Of a DNA stretch of 64,000 nt, positions 8,345 through 16,355 are shown piece after piece. The position numbers and the translations under genes were made by a program. Below the pieces are notes generated by a model. The model saw only the letters and a list, made by a program, of their open reading frames with translations. It did no database searches and was not told the origin of the DNA. Within the stretch, counting starts at the first letter, position 1. Each line of letters opens with the position of its first letter. Source of the DNA: Paenibacillus sp. MMS18-CY102 (GTDB lineage Bacteria; Bacillota; Bacilli; Paenibacillales; Paenibacillaceae); NCBI RefSeq assembly GCF_009789195.1, contig NZ_WSTC01000008.1:62001-126000 (forward strand), read 5' to 3'.

Positions 8345-8352
8345 GCGTCCTA

Positions 8353-8400
8353 ATGCCGCGACAGCAGCTTCTTTTGAGGCTGCTTGACCGTGGCATTTTT
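8353..8400 (+). terminator. Intrinsic terminator (second of tandem)
   Basis: Two-part stem: ATGCCGCG with CGTGGCAT outside and AGCAGC with GCTGCT inside, then five T. Confidence 0.75.
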
Positions 8401-8616
8401 GCGTCCAAAAAACAACATGAAGGAGCTAACAAAAAAGCATGATGGATCTGAAAAAAAATAGGTCGTCGCAACGAACTACGCTCCAAAAAATCTATGAAAT
8501 GAAGAGCAGCTTTGTGTAGGTAATTTAAATTTCCATATGTATGCAACATATTGGCTTCAAATCCAGTCTATTACGTTCGAGTGCGAAGATGGAACGCTAG
8601 AGTGGGAGGTTATACA

Positions 8617-10347
8617 TTGAAAAATCATTTTAAAAGAACTGCCCTTTATGCAGTAGCAATTAGCGCAGCAGTAATGTTGAACGGAATCGGAGAGGTTAAA
8701 GCACAGGCTGGGAGCGATCTCAATACGAGCTACACTGATGGTGCATGGTTTGGCACAGAGAATACCGTGCCACAAGCTAAGCCCAAATGGTCTGTTGATA
8801 TTAGCTTGCCTACGAATGTCTCACAAGAGCGAGCAACTGCGGTAATCGCAAGCGGCAATGTCGTGTTCGTGAAGGAAGGAGCTCTAAAGGCTAAAAATGT
8901 AAAGACGGGGAAGGATGTTTGGACATTTGGCAAAGACCTTAACATTGGAGGGCTTCTAACTGATGGTCGCGTGATCTACGCTTACGGGGACAATGGGAAG
9001 CTCTATTGGGTTGACGGCGCAACCGGGAAAAACGGCAGATCCTATCAAGTATTTGATTCGAAGACCAAGAAGGTGGGACAAGAGATTTTTGGCATTAGCG
9101 TTGTGAACGGTTCATTATATGCTGCTTACGGCGAAGGCGTTGTATCCGTGAGCACTTTAACCGGCAAGGAAAATTGGCGCAATGAAACCATCCCTGCCTT
9201 TAGAGCACCTTATATAGTGAATGGTACGCTCTTGATAGATACCATCGAATCGGGAGCCATTATGTATGGCACTTCCTATGCGGTTGATCCTAATACGGGC
9301 AAGACCAAATGGAGCTTGCCAGGCAGCCACTCTGCACTGATACATGCAGACGGTGATAAGTTATATTACGAGGATCAATGGCCGAATATCGATGATCCAC
9401 AAAAACGTATCGATGTATTCTCACTTCGTACTGGAGAAAAGCTGCAAACGTTAGAATACATGCCGATTCAGGAAGATGGATATTCTGGCACTCAGTCTTT
9501 TGGCAGTGTAAGGGCAGATGGCCAGGATCTTTATATTACATCCCCAAAAAAGGGTGTATACCGCTACAACTTGAACGCTGATCCCAAAGTTGTAAAGCCT
9601 GCTTTCATTCAAGATAATGGAACATTTATTGCTGGCCCATACAATGGCAAGCTGTTTTTCGTTGACCCTGACAATAGGGGGCTACATGCCCGCAAAACCG
9701 TCGATCAATCCTCTGTTTCCATTGAAGGTGTCAACAACCCGATTAGCCAGCTTAATCTGATTAATTCAGGCATCTATGTCGGCCAAACTGATGGAACGGT
9801 CTATGCGATAAACGTGACGACGGGCAAAGCTTTATTCCGCTACCAAACAACCGCTCGGGCATACGGCGCTTTCCAGACGGTTGGAGATACGCTGCTTGTA
9901 CAAGCAGAAAACAAGCTTTATGTATTCGCTTTGCCTGCTGAATTAACGAAACCGCTCAAAGCTTCTGCGGAGCAAGCGAGCGGCTACAGTAAAGCACAAG
10001 CGAAGCTAACAATTGATGGCGTCGAGAAAACGTTCGAGCCAAGCATGATGACGGCTGCTAACCGGATGCTCGTACCATTCCGATTTCTAACGGAAGCTGT
10101 GGGAGCTAAGTTGACATTTAATAATGCAACGAAGCAAGCAACCGTTACGTACGGGGATCGTGTGTTCACCATCGCGGATGGCTCCCCTTATGCAGTTGTG
10201 GGAGGCGAACAAACGGCGCTTTCGTTAGCCCCTGTTACGTTGAATGGGAGCTTATATGTACCAGTCAAAGACATCGGCACGCTGTTAGGCATATCTGTAA
10301 GTTGGAATGCCAGTACGCGAACGGTTGAGGTCAAAACGAAAGCATAA
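8617..10347 (+). CDS. Secreted PQQ-like beta-propeller protein with copper-amine-oxidase-N domain
   Basis: A 576-residue exported protein. TTG 8617 is the start because GGGAGG (8604-8609) is 7 nt away and it yields a clean signal peptide: MKNHFKRTALYAVAIS, hydrophobic core, cleavage near VKAQA. Residues about 60-450 are a repeated beta-propeller of PQQ/WD-like blades (repeated TGK.(V/L)W, DG(R/K)-(V/I)-(I/Y)Y and YAVDPNTGKTKW patterns). The C-terminal 110 residues, with RMLVPFRFLTEAVGA and LYVPVKDIGTLLG, are the copper amine oxidase N-like domain that Paenibacillus uses widely in surface proteins; it is not itself an oxidase. Probable role is cell-surface binding or scaffolding. Confidence 0.85.
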   Translation: MKNHFKRTALYAVAISAAVMLNGIGEVKAQAGSDLNTSYTDGAWFGTENTVPQAKPKWSVDISLPTNVSQERATAVIASGNVVFVKEGALKAKNVKTGKDVWTFGKDLNIGGLLTDGRVIYAYGDNGKLYWVDGATGKNGRSYQVFDSKTKKVGQEIFGISVVNGSLYAAYGEGVVSVSTLTGKENWRNETIPAFRAPYIVNGTLLIDTIESGAIMYGTSYAVDPNTGKTKWSLPGSHSALIHADGDKLYYEDQWPNIDDPQKRIDVFSLRTGEKLQTLEYMPIQEDGYSGTQSFGSVRADGQDLYITSPKKGVYRYNLNADPKVVKPAFIQDNGTFIAGPYNGKLFFVDPDNRGLHARKTVDQSSVSIEGVNNPISQLNLINSGIYVGQTDGTVYAINVTTGKALFRYQTTARAYGAFQTVGDTLLVQAENKLYVFALPAELTKPLKASAEQASGYSKAQAKLTIDGVEKTFEPSMMTAANRMLVPFRFLTEAVGAKLTFNNATKQATVTYGDRVFTIADGSPYAVVGGEQTALSLAPVTLNGSLYVPVKDIGTLLGISVSWNASTRTVEVKTKA

Positions 10348-10396
10348 TGCATTTTAAGCGAGCAGGCATTGGCGGACAACGTCCCGAAAATTACAG

Positions 10397-10424
10397 TTGC
10401 AATTTGTGCTGACGGGTGTATAAT
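10397..10424 (+). promoter_or_regulatory. Promoter of the T-box leader
   Basis: TTGCAA (10397-10402), 16-bp spacer, TATAAT (10419-10424); start near 10431. Confidence 0.7.
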
Positions 10425-10454
10425 TACGAGTAATTTCATATCGGAACTTTAAAT

Positions 10455-10706
10455 TCGATGAAGAGAAAGAGTACGTGTTCGACTGATCCGACAGAGAGTT
10501 GGGATTGCTGAAAACCAACGTTCAGGCGATAACGGAAAGCCATCTCCGAGAAGCGGGCTGAATTACAGTAGGCTTAGCCGCTATTCCAGCGTTAACCGGA
10601 ACACATATTGATGGATATGTGAGCAAAGTGCTGTTTGCCTATGGCGACGGAACTAGGGTGGTAACACGGGTGAAGACTCGTCCCTTTACAGGGACGGGTC
10701 TTTTTT
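10455..10706 (+). promoter_or_regulatory. T-box riboswitch
   Basis: The leader has the T-box hallmarks in order: AAGAGAAAGAGTA at the base of stem I, CAGAGAG and the GGATTGCTGAAAACC apical region, the specifier region near 10531, and the 14-nt T-box AGGGTGGTAACACGGG (10655-10670) followed by a terminator. It senses an uncharged tRNA and lets transcription continue. Reading one base before the conserved GGAA, the specifier is AAC (10531-10533), i.e. tRNA-Asn; ACG in the adjacent register cannot be excluded by eye. An Asn signal fits the aspartate-type aminotransferase downstream. Confidence 0.93.
10674..10706 (+). terminator. T-box-controlled terminator
   Basis: AGACTCGTCCC/GGGACGGGTCT (one G-T) with loop TTTACA and a T run. 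The 5' arm lies just after the T-box, as needed for terminator/antiterminator switching. Confidence 0.92.
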
Positions 10707-10731
10707 GTTTTTTTACAAGAGGAGGAACGTA

Positions 10732-11934
10732 ATGATGATTCAATCAATCACGCAGCCAACCAATCGCATGCTTACGGTGGAGGAGCGCCTGTCCACGCTC
10801 GTAAGGGAAATGAAGCCTTCGGGCATCCGCAAATTTTTTGATCTTGCTAACGGACAGAAGGATATGATTTCGCTTGGCATAGGGGAACCGGATTTCGTTA
10901 CGCCCAAAGCTGTCCGTGAAGCTTGTATCGTCGCTCTGGAGAAAGGGCAGACGTCCTATACATCCAACGCGGGGATGCCGGAGCTACGCGAGGCCATAGC
11001 GGAATACGTTGCGACTAGCTGGAACGTGAAATACGATCCGGCGGATGAAGTGCTCGTCACGGTCGGGAGCAGTGAAGCCATTGATCTGGCGCTGCGTGCA
11101 TTGATCGAAGCAGATGATGAAATTCTAATACCGGTTCCTTGTTACATCTCTTATTCGCCCATTACAGCAATCGGCTGCGGGAAGCCGGTACAGATTGAGA
11201 CGTACGCAGAGCAGCAGTTCAAGCTGATGCCCGATGCGCTGCGTGCTGCGATTACTCCGAAGACGAAAGTGTTAATCGTGTCTTATCCAAACAATCCGAC
11301 GGGCGGCATCATGACGTACGAGGATTGGCTGCCAATCGCCCAGATTGTAGAGGAGCATAATCTGATCGTCATTTCGGATGAAATCTATGCAGAGCTAACG
11401 TATGATAGCAAGCACACTAGCTTCGCATCGTTGCCGGGCATGAAGGAACGGACATTGCTTATTAACGGCTTCTCCAAAGCTTTCGCGATGACAGGATGGC
11501 GCGTAGGCTATGCTTGCGGGCCAGAACCATTGATCGCAGCAATGCTCAAAATCCACCAGTATACGGTCATGTGCGCACCGATTCTGGGCCAGATTGCAGC
11601 ATTGGAGTCGCTACGAATCGGGATGGATGAGAAAGATAAGATGGTGGAGAGCTATGATGCGCGGAGAAAGCTAATTGTCGATGGTTTCCGCCAGATCGGG
11701 CTGCCCTGCCATGAACCGTTTGGATCGTTTTATGCGTTCCCATCGATTGCCCGTACCGGGCTAAGCTCTGAGCAGTTTGCCGAGCGGCTTCTGCTGGAAG
11801 GCAAGGTTGTGACGGTGCCGGGGCACATATTCGGCAAGGGAGGGGAAGGCTTTATTCGCTGCGCTTATGCGACTTCTGTTGCGCATATCGATGAAGCTTT
11901 AACCCGGATGGAGCGTTTCCTGAAGACGATCTAG
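10732..11934 (+). CDS. PLP-dependent aminotransferase, class I/II (aspartate type)
   Basis: A 400-residue cytosolic aminotransferase that would move an amino group between an amino acid and a 2-oxo acid. The fold-type I signature is complete: SLGIGEPDFVTP near the N-terminus, NPTGG (PNNPTGG) before the SDEIYAEL aspartate that holds the PLP nitrogen, and the Schiff-base lysine in INGFSKAFAMTGWRVGY. Closest remembered relatives are PatA/YugH-like aspartate aminotransferases. ATG 10732 has GGAGG six nt upstream; the frame upstream runs into the terminator. Control by the T-box means it is induced when a charged tRNA, probably Asn, is short, suggesting a role in aspartate/asparagine supply. Confidence 0.9.
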   Translation: MMIQSITQPTNRMLTVEERLSTLVREMKPSGIRKFFDLANGQKDMISLGIGEPDFVTPKAVREACIVALEKGQTSYTSNAGMPELREAIAEYVATSWNVKYDPADEVLVTVGSSEAIDLALRALIEADDEILIPVPCYISYSPITAIGCGKPVQIETYAEQQFKLMPDALRAAITPKTKVLIVSYPNNPTGGIMTYEDWLPIAQIVEEHNLIVISDEIYAELTYDSKHTSFASLPGMKERTLLINGFSKAFAMTGWRVGYACGPEPLIAAMLKIHQYTVMCAPILGQIAALESLRIGMDEKDKMVESYDARRKLIVDGFRQIGLPCHEPFGSFYAFPSIARTGLSSEQFAERLLLEGKVVTVPGHIFGKGGEGFIRCAYATSVAHIDEALTRMERFLKTI

Positions 11935-11981
11935 CTGATGCGCTCAGATCGCATAGATGCTGTGCAAAAGGAGGCAAAAAG

Positions 11982-12527
11982 ATGAGCCGAAGCCGAGATA
12001 ATATAAGCGTTCCGTATGGTTATGAGCCGCCTGTGGATGCAAGCAAAGGGACGATCATTTACTACGATGCATTCGAAGATTCGACGGATGGGGAATTGGA
12101 TGCTGCCGCAGATCTGGCGCAGCAAATGGCATTCCGCAAGCTTGTGCTATATCCGCTTCATGAAGCGACAGGCAAGCGCATGTTTGATGAGCCGCTTTCG
12201 CCATACTATAAACGGGTGGATCGGCTGCATGAATGGCGCCGCGAGCGTGATGATTCCTCAATCATTGTTGAGGGGCTGGAGGGCAAGCGCAAAAAATATA
12301 CGCCTTTCGAAAGTGCTATGCGGCATATAGCTGAAACATACCCATCCCCGCACTTTGTGTATGTGACGCCAAAAATGGCGAATTTACTCGCTTCCTACGC
12401 GACATTCGAGGAATGGATTGTAAAAATCCGGCTCGTCTTGTCGGAAGAGCCATCGGCCGCAACGCTGCATCCGCGTTTGCAGAAATACGCCCACCGCTGG
12501 CGCGTTGCGGAAAATGGCGAAAAATGA
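11982..12527 (+). CDS. Conserved hypothetical protein
   Basis: A 181-residue soluble protein with AAAAGGAGG just upstream of its ATG. I do not recognise a family. It begins with a basic segment, continues with an acidic TIIYYDAFEDSTDGELDAAADLAQQ, and is rich in charged helices (LHEWRRERDD, EGKRKKYTPFESAMRHI). No signal peptide, membrane segment or catalytic motif is seen. It lies 47 nt after the aminotransferase with no terminator between, so it is probably in the T-box transcript. Confidence 0.75.
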   Translation: MSRSRDNISVPYGYEPPVDASKGTIIYYDAFEDSTDGELDAAADLAQQMAFRKLVLYPLHEATGKRMFDEPLSPYYKRVDRLHEWRRERDDSSIIVEGLEGKRKKYTPFESAMRHIAETYPSPHFVYVTPKMANLLASYATFEEWIVKIRLVLSEEPSAATLHPRLQKYAHRWRVAENGEK

Positions 12528-12553
12528 AAGAACATTAAGATTCTCTCCTTATT

Positions 12554-12583
12554 TTGACTTTTCATAACCATAGAGCGTACAAT
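12554..12583 (+). promoter_or_regulatory. Promoter of c-di-AMP riboswitch 1
   Basis: TTGACT (12554-12559), 18-bp spacer, TACAAT (12578-12583); start near 12590, exactly where the aptamer begins. Confidence 0.7.
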
Positions 12584-12590
12584 GAGTTTA

Positions 12591-12769
12591 CGCTTAATTA
12601 TCGACGGCATGTCGATAAGCGGGGGAACCAGTCAATTGGGGCGAATCGGCGGCAATGCCGCGAAGGGTACCATCTTAACCCGAGCCCGTCAGCTAACCTC
12701 GTCAGCAGTGGATGGGTCTATGAACCGACATTAGATGACGCTCAGACCCTAACTTGTTAGGGTCTTTTT
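12591..12769 (+). promoter_or_regulatory. c-di-AMP (ydaO/yuaA) riboswitch before carbonic anhydrase
   Basis: The aptamer starts CGCTTAAT and contains the family's conserved blocks: GCGGGGGAACC near 12618, GGGGCGAAT near 12639, a hairpin, then AACCCGAGCCCGTCAGC and TAACCTCGTCAGC near 12676-12706. The expression platform is a terminator at 12744-12769. In known members ligand binding favours termination, so high c-di-AMP should shut off the downstream carbonic anhydrase gene. Confidence 0.9.
12744..12769 (+). terminator. Riboswitch-controlled terminator
   Basis: Perfect 9-bp stem AGACCCTAA/TTAGGGTCT, loop CTTG, five T. Confidence 0.9.
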
Positions 12770-12844
12770 GTGCTCTTTTCGGGCCCTTCCGCATGAACAG
12801 CTTCCTCAGCAAAGGAATCCATTCAATAAGGGAGAGTGAACCGT

Positions 12845-13453
12845 ATGGTGACGGAGATTTTGGAATTTAACGAAAAGTTCGTACAAGACAAGAAGTACCA
12901 GTCGTACGTGACGGACAAATACCCCGATAAAAAAGTCGCAATTCTCACTTGTATGGATACAAGGCTTGTCGAATTGTTGCCCAAAGCGTTAAACCTGCGC
13001 AATGGTGATGCCAAAATTATTAAAAACGCCGGCGCTGTGCTGACACAGCCGTTTGGAAGCGCCATGCGAAGCATACTGATCGCCATTCATGAGATGGATG
13101 TGCAAGAAGTGCTCGTCATTGGCCATCACGGCTGCGGCATGACAAATTTGAATACGGATGAGATGATCAAGAAGTTTCTCAGCAACGGCATCTCGCAAGA
13201 GGTGTTGGTCACGTTGGAAAACTCAGGCATTAAGATGGAGCGTTTCTTGAAAGGGTTCGAAACAGCCGAGGAGGGGGTCATGCATAGCGTGGATATGATC
13301 CGCCGCCATCCGCTTGTCCCTTCGCATATACCGGTTCATGGTTTTATAATGGATCCTACGACGGGCCGTTTGGAGCTTATTCATGAAGGCTACGCAGATC
13401 GGGGCATCAAGCAGGTACAAGCGAAAAACTACCCGGCTGTCCCATTTGACTAA
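12845..13453 (+). CDS. Beta-class carbonic anhydrase
   Basis: A 202-residue enzyme interconverting CO2 and bicarbonate. The zinc ligands of the beta class are visible: CMDTR (Cys and Asp), then HHGCGM (His and Cys) about 58 residues later; IKNAGAV and IGHHGCG are family signatures. It resembles the short B. subtilis YvdA/YtiB-type enzymes. ATG 12845 has GGGAG 10 nt upstream; the GTG at 12836 is too close to it. It is a single-gene unit downstream of a c-di-AMP riboswitch, which is unusual for this enzyme. Confidence 0.92.
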   Translation: MVTEILEFNEKFVQDKKYQSYVTDKYPDKKVAILTCMDTRLVELLPKALNLRNGDAKIIKNAGAVLTQPFGSAMRSILIAIHEMDVQEVLVIGHHGCGMTNLNTDEMIKKFLSNGISQEVLVTLENSGIKMERFLKGFETAEEGVMHSVDMIRRHPLVPSHIPVHGFIMDPTTGRLELIHEGYADRGIKQVQAKNYPAVPFD

Positions 13454-13480
13454 TAAGAGCAAGAGCTTGTTGCACGGCAA

Positions 13481-13528
13481 AAAAAGCAGTCTTAGAGAGG
13501 GGGTATCCCTTTCTGAGACTGCTTTTTC
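13481..13528. terminator. Strong terminator, symmetric
   Basis: AAAAAGCAGTCT...AGACTGCTTTTT with an inner AGAGAGGG/CCCTTTCT extension; T runs on both strands. Confidence 0.88.
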
Positions 13529-13568
13529 ATATGTGAATGATTAGTACGGGCTAGGGGATAGTACGCAT

Positions 13569-14816
13569 ATGGAACATACAACTACACTATCTTCAGCCTC
13601 GATATGGCGAGATGCTTCCCAGCGCCGGTTGTTATTTAGTGCGGGATTAAGCTGGCTGTTCGACGCTATGGATGTTGGCATGCTGTCGTTCATTGTCGCT
13701 GCTCTCCGTGAAGAATGGCAGCTTGGCCCCCAGCAGATTGGCTTGCTTACTGCAACGAATTCCATCGGAATGGCGGCCGGGGCAGCTATAGCAGGGACAC
13801 TTGCTGACCGCTATGGGCGCAGGGCGATCCTGTTATGGACACTCGTCATCTTTTCATTGGCAAGCGGCTTGTCTGCTTTAGCGGGTAGCTTCACGGTATT
13901 GCTTATTCTGCGTTTCGTTACGGGCTTCGGTCTAGGAGGTGAATTGCCTGTAGCCTCAACGCTTGTGTCTGAATCCGTACCCTTGCAATGGCGCGGCCGC
14001 GCCGTCGTGCTGCTGGAGAGCTTCTGGGCTGGCGGCTGGATTATCGCGGCGGTGATTGCTTACTTCGTATTGCCGGCATACGGCTGGCGGATCGGATTTC
14101 TCATAGGAAGCGTCCCGGTGCTTTATGCGCTTTATCTCCGCAGGACAATTCGTGAACCAGCGCGTTTCACTGAACATAACGCAAAATCGTTCACGTATCG
14201 AGCGCGCATCGCATCCGTGTGGTCCAAGCAGCATCGCCGTTCGACCGTCACGTTGTGGATACTTTGGTTCACAGTCGTTTTATCTTATTATGGCATGTTT
14301 CTTTGGCTGCCGACGGTAATGGTTTTGAAGGGCTTCAGTCTCGTCAAAAGCTTCGAATATGTGCTGATCATGACGTTAGCGCAATTGCCTGGCTATTTTA
14401 CAGCGGCTTACTTGATTGAGAAGTTTGGCCGCAAGTTCGTGCTTGTCGCCTATTTGCTGCTTACGGCTGGTTGCGCTATTTGGTTCGGCCAAGCGGAGTC
14501 GACTGCTATGCTGCTTGCCGCAGGCATTGGTCTCTCGTTCTTCAACCTTGGCGCATGGGGCGCAATGTACGCCTACACGCCTGAGCTATATCCAACTGCG
14601 ATACGCTCGACTGGCGTCGGCCTTGCCGCATCGTTCGGACGGATAGGCGGCGTGATCGGTCCCTATTTAGTCGGCATGCTAGTGGAGCAGCATACGAGCG
14701 TGCGAGCGATTTTCACCTTATTCTTCGTTACGATTGTTATTGGTGCGCTTGCTGTACTCGTGCTTGGTCAAGAGACGAAAGGGACTGATCCGGACGCGGA
14801 CTTGATTTCTACTTAG
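13569..14816 (+). CDS. MFS transporter, NiaP/YceI-like
   Basis: A 415-residue, 12-helix major facilitator of the metabolite:H+ symporter/sugar-porter branch. It shows ADRYGRRAIL after helix 2, RFVTGFGLGGELPVASTLVSE in helix 4-5, and the C-half YTPELYPTAIRSTGVGLAASFGRIGG, which is the PETKG-type porter signature; the sequence ends with GQETKG. B. subtilis NiaP (niacin uptake) is a remembered relative, but substrate remains uncertain. It converges on and overlaps the next gene by 8 nt. Confidence 0.85.
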   Translation: MEHTTTLSSASIWRDASQRRLLFSAGLSWLFDAMDVGMLSFIVAALREEWQLGPQQIGLLTATNSIGMAAGAAIAGTLADRYGRRAILLWTLVIFSLASGLSALAGSFTVLLILRFVTGFGLGGELPVASTLVSESVPLQWRGRAVVLLESFWAGGWIIAAVIAYFVLPAYGWRIGFLIGSVPVLYALYLRRTIREPARFTEHNAKSFTYRARIASVWSKQHRRSTVTLWILWFTVVLSYYGMFLWLPTVMVLKGFSLVKSFEYVLIMTLAQLPGYFTAAYLIEKFGRKFVLVAYLLLTAGCAIWFGQAESTAMLLAAGIGLSFFNLGAWGAMYAYTPELYPTAIRSTGVGLAASFGRIGGVIGPYLVGMLVEQHTSVRAIFTLFFVTIVIGALAVLVLGQETKGTDPDADLIST

Positions 14817-15969
14817 GCGGTTCCAGGTCCAAGTCAGCTTCTGGCCCATACAGCCCAGAACGAACCATAAACCAACGGAAAATATGGGTACTAATGACTT
14901 TCAGTACGGCATAGCCGGGCACTGCTAAGATAATGCCGAGTACGCCGAACAGATTGCCTGCCGTCAAGATGACGAAGATAATCGTGACGGGATGGATGCG
15001 AAGCGTTTTGCCCATAATTTGCGGTGAAATAAACTTTCCTTCAATCAATTGGACAATCGTCCATACTGCGATCATTTTGAGCAGCATCGTCGGAGAAGTG
15101 ACCGTTGCCACAATAAGTGCTGGCGTAATCGCAATAACAGGGCCCAAGTAAGGAACGACACTGGTACATGCTGCAGCAATGGCGAGAACGAGCGAATACT
15201 CCAGGCCAATGATCAAGTAACCGATGTAGAGCAGCGCCCCGATACAGATGCTAATGATGATTTGCCCGCGAATGTAGGAGCTAATTTGACGATTGGACTC
15301 ATGCAATACGCGCCGTGTCTCGGGACGCAATGCAGTTGGGATGAACCACAAGATCACTTCCGAGAGCTTATGGCCATCCTTGAGCAAATAAAACAGGACG
15401 AAGGGCACAGTAACGATTGCCAAAATAAGTTCGGTAACTGCACCTAGCCATCCGCCAAGATGTTGCCATGTATTCGTCAGTACAGACGTAACACGGCGGG
15501 TCAGTTCATCGGTAAGATCCATTTGGTTAAGGCCAGTTGCCTGCTCCAGTTGGTTAAAGAAATCGCTGCCGATCCATTCGCGAAACTGCACTTCCATTTG
15601 ATCGCTGTAGGATGGGAAGTTTGTAACCAAGCTCGTAATTTGCTGGCGAATGAGCGGGATGACGGCCAATATGACCAGCGCGATGACCGCGATAATTACA
15701 ATATACACTAGCAGGATGGCATACACGCGCTTAAGCCGCAGCTTCACGAGCCAATCGACAATCGGCTTTAACAAGTAATAGACGACCCCTGTGAGCAGCA
15801 GCGGGAGCAGGACGGTTTTGGCTAACACGATGAACGGCGTAAAAATAAATGAAATGCGGCTAAGGACGAGTATATTGATGCCGATTAGGAGCAATACAAG
15901 CAAGCTAAGAACAAATCGATTGTTCAAGAACAAAAATCGGAATCGATTCGACCATGAACGGGTAGGCAA
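14809..15969 (-). CDS. AI-2E family transporter (YdbI/PerM-like)
   Basis: A 386-residue membrane protein of the AI-2E/PerM family. It has two N-terminal helices, a paired helix around KRVYAILLVYIVIIAVIALVI, a soluble central region (residues about 110-180), and the C-terminal family signature VPYLGPVIAITPA plus QLIEGKFISPQIMGKTLRIHP. Members have been proposed to move autoinducer-2 or ions; function here is open. Start TTG at 15969 is supported by AAGGAGG 8 nt upstream on the minus strand. Confidence 0.87.
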   Translation of the reverse strand: MPTRSWSNRFRFLFLNNRFVLSLLVLLLIGINILVLSRISFIFTPFIVLAKTVLLPLLLTGVVYYLLKPIVDWLVKLRLKRVYAILLVYIVIIAVIALVILAVIPLIRQQITSLVTNFPSYSDQMEVQFREWIGSDFFNQLEQATGLNQMDLTDELTRRVTSVLTNTWQHLGGWLGAVTELILAIVTVPFVLFYLLKDGHKLSEVILWFIPTALRPETRRVLHESNRQISSYIRGQIIISICIGALLYIGYLIIGLEYSLVLAIAAACTSVVPYLGPVIAITPALIVATVTSPTMLLKMIAVWTIVQLIEGKFISPQIMGKTLRIHPVTIIFVILTAGNLFGVLGIILAVPGYAVLKVISTHIFRWFMVRSGLYGPEADLDLEPPK

Positions 15970-16113
15970 ACTAATGTCCTCCTTCTTAATGATGAGTGAT
16001 GAGCGTTGGATACAGGAATATACTAGTAGCTTATCCTTATGACGGATGTTTGAATCTCATGAAATAGAATGAACCATTCATGGACACGTTATAGGCAAGA
16101 GGAGGGATGCCAG

Positions 16114-16260
16114 ATGGCGCGCAATAAAGAAAAGTCGTTTCAAGGCAAACAGCAAGCGATGAAGGTTAATGCCCGGGAAGCTGAGAACAATACGGCTGCA
16201 TCAACAGCAGACAATCGCAACCAAAAAGGCCACATACCGAACAGCCCGTCTACCGGTTAG
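16114..16260 (+). CDS. Small hydrophilic protein, possibly spore-related
   Basis: A 48-residue, Lys/Asn/Gln-rich protein (MARNKEKSFQGKQQAMK...). ATG 16114 has GGAGGG (16101-16106) 7 nt upstream and a strong terminator right behind, so it is very likely expressed. Composition is like small acid-soluble spore proteins, but I cannot match it to a named Ssp family. Confidence 0.6.
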   Translation: MARNKEKSFQGKQQAMKVNAREAENNTAASTADNRNQKGHIPNSPSTG

Positions 16261-16270
16261 CAAAATGCAG

Positions 16271-16309
16271 AAAAGGACATTCCCGCTACGATGCCGGAAT
16301 GTCCTTTTT
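16271..16309 (+). terminator. Intrinsic terminator
   Basis: Perfect 13-bp stem AAAAGGACATTCC/GGAATGTCCTTTT with 12-base loop and T run. Confidence 0.9.
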
Positions 16310-16355
16310 GTATTCAAGATCGGCCGTGCGCGAAAGCGCCATCCGCTGCTCGCAA

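Larger units (their letters stand above)
8121..8616 (+). other. Leader region with tandem terminators, no firm gene
   Basis: This stretch of about 500 nt holds an 11-codon frame with a good ribosome site (8189-8224, described separately), a hairpin GGCATA...TATGCC near 8236-8285 enclosing CGG...CCG, and two successive terminator hairpins each followed by T runs and the same GCGTCC. A 26-codon frame (8439-8519) has a poorly spaced ribosome site. The arrangement suggests a regulated or separately expressed small RNA ahead of the secreted propeller gene. No known riboswitch is recognised. Confidence 0.4.

Noticed and set aside
8439-8519. 26-codon frame MMDLKKNRSSQRTTL...
   Set aside because: The AAGGAG is 13 nt from the ATG, a poor spacing, and no known small protein is recognised; kept only as a note inside the leader region.
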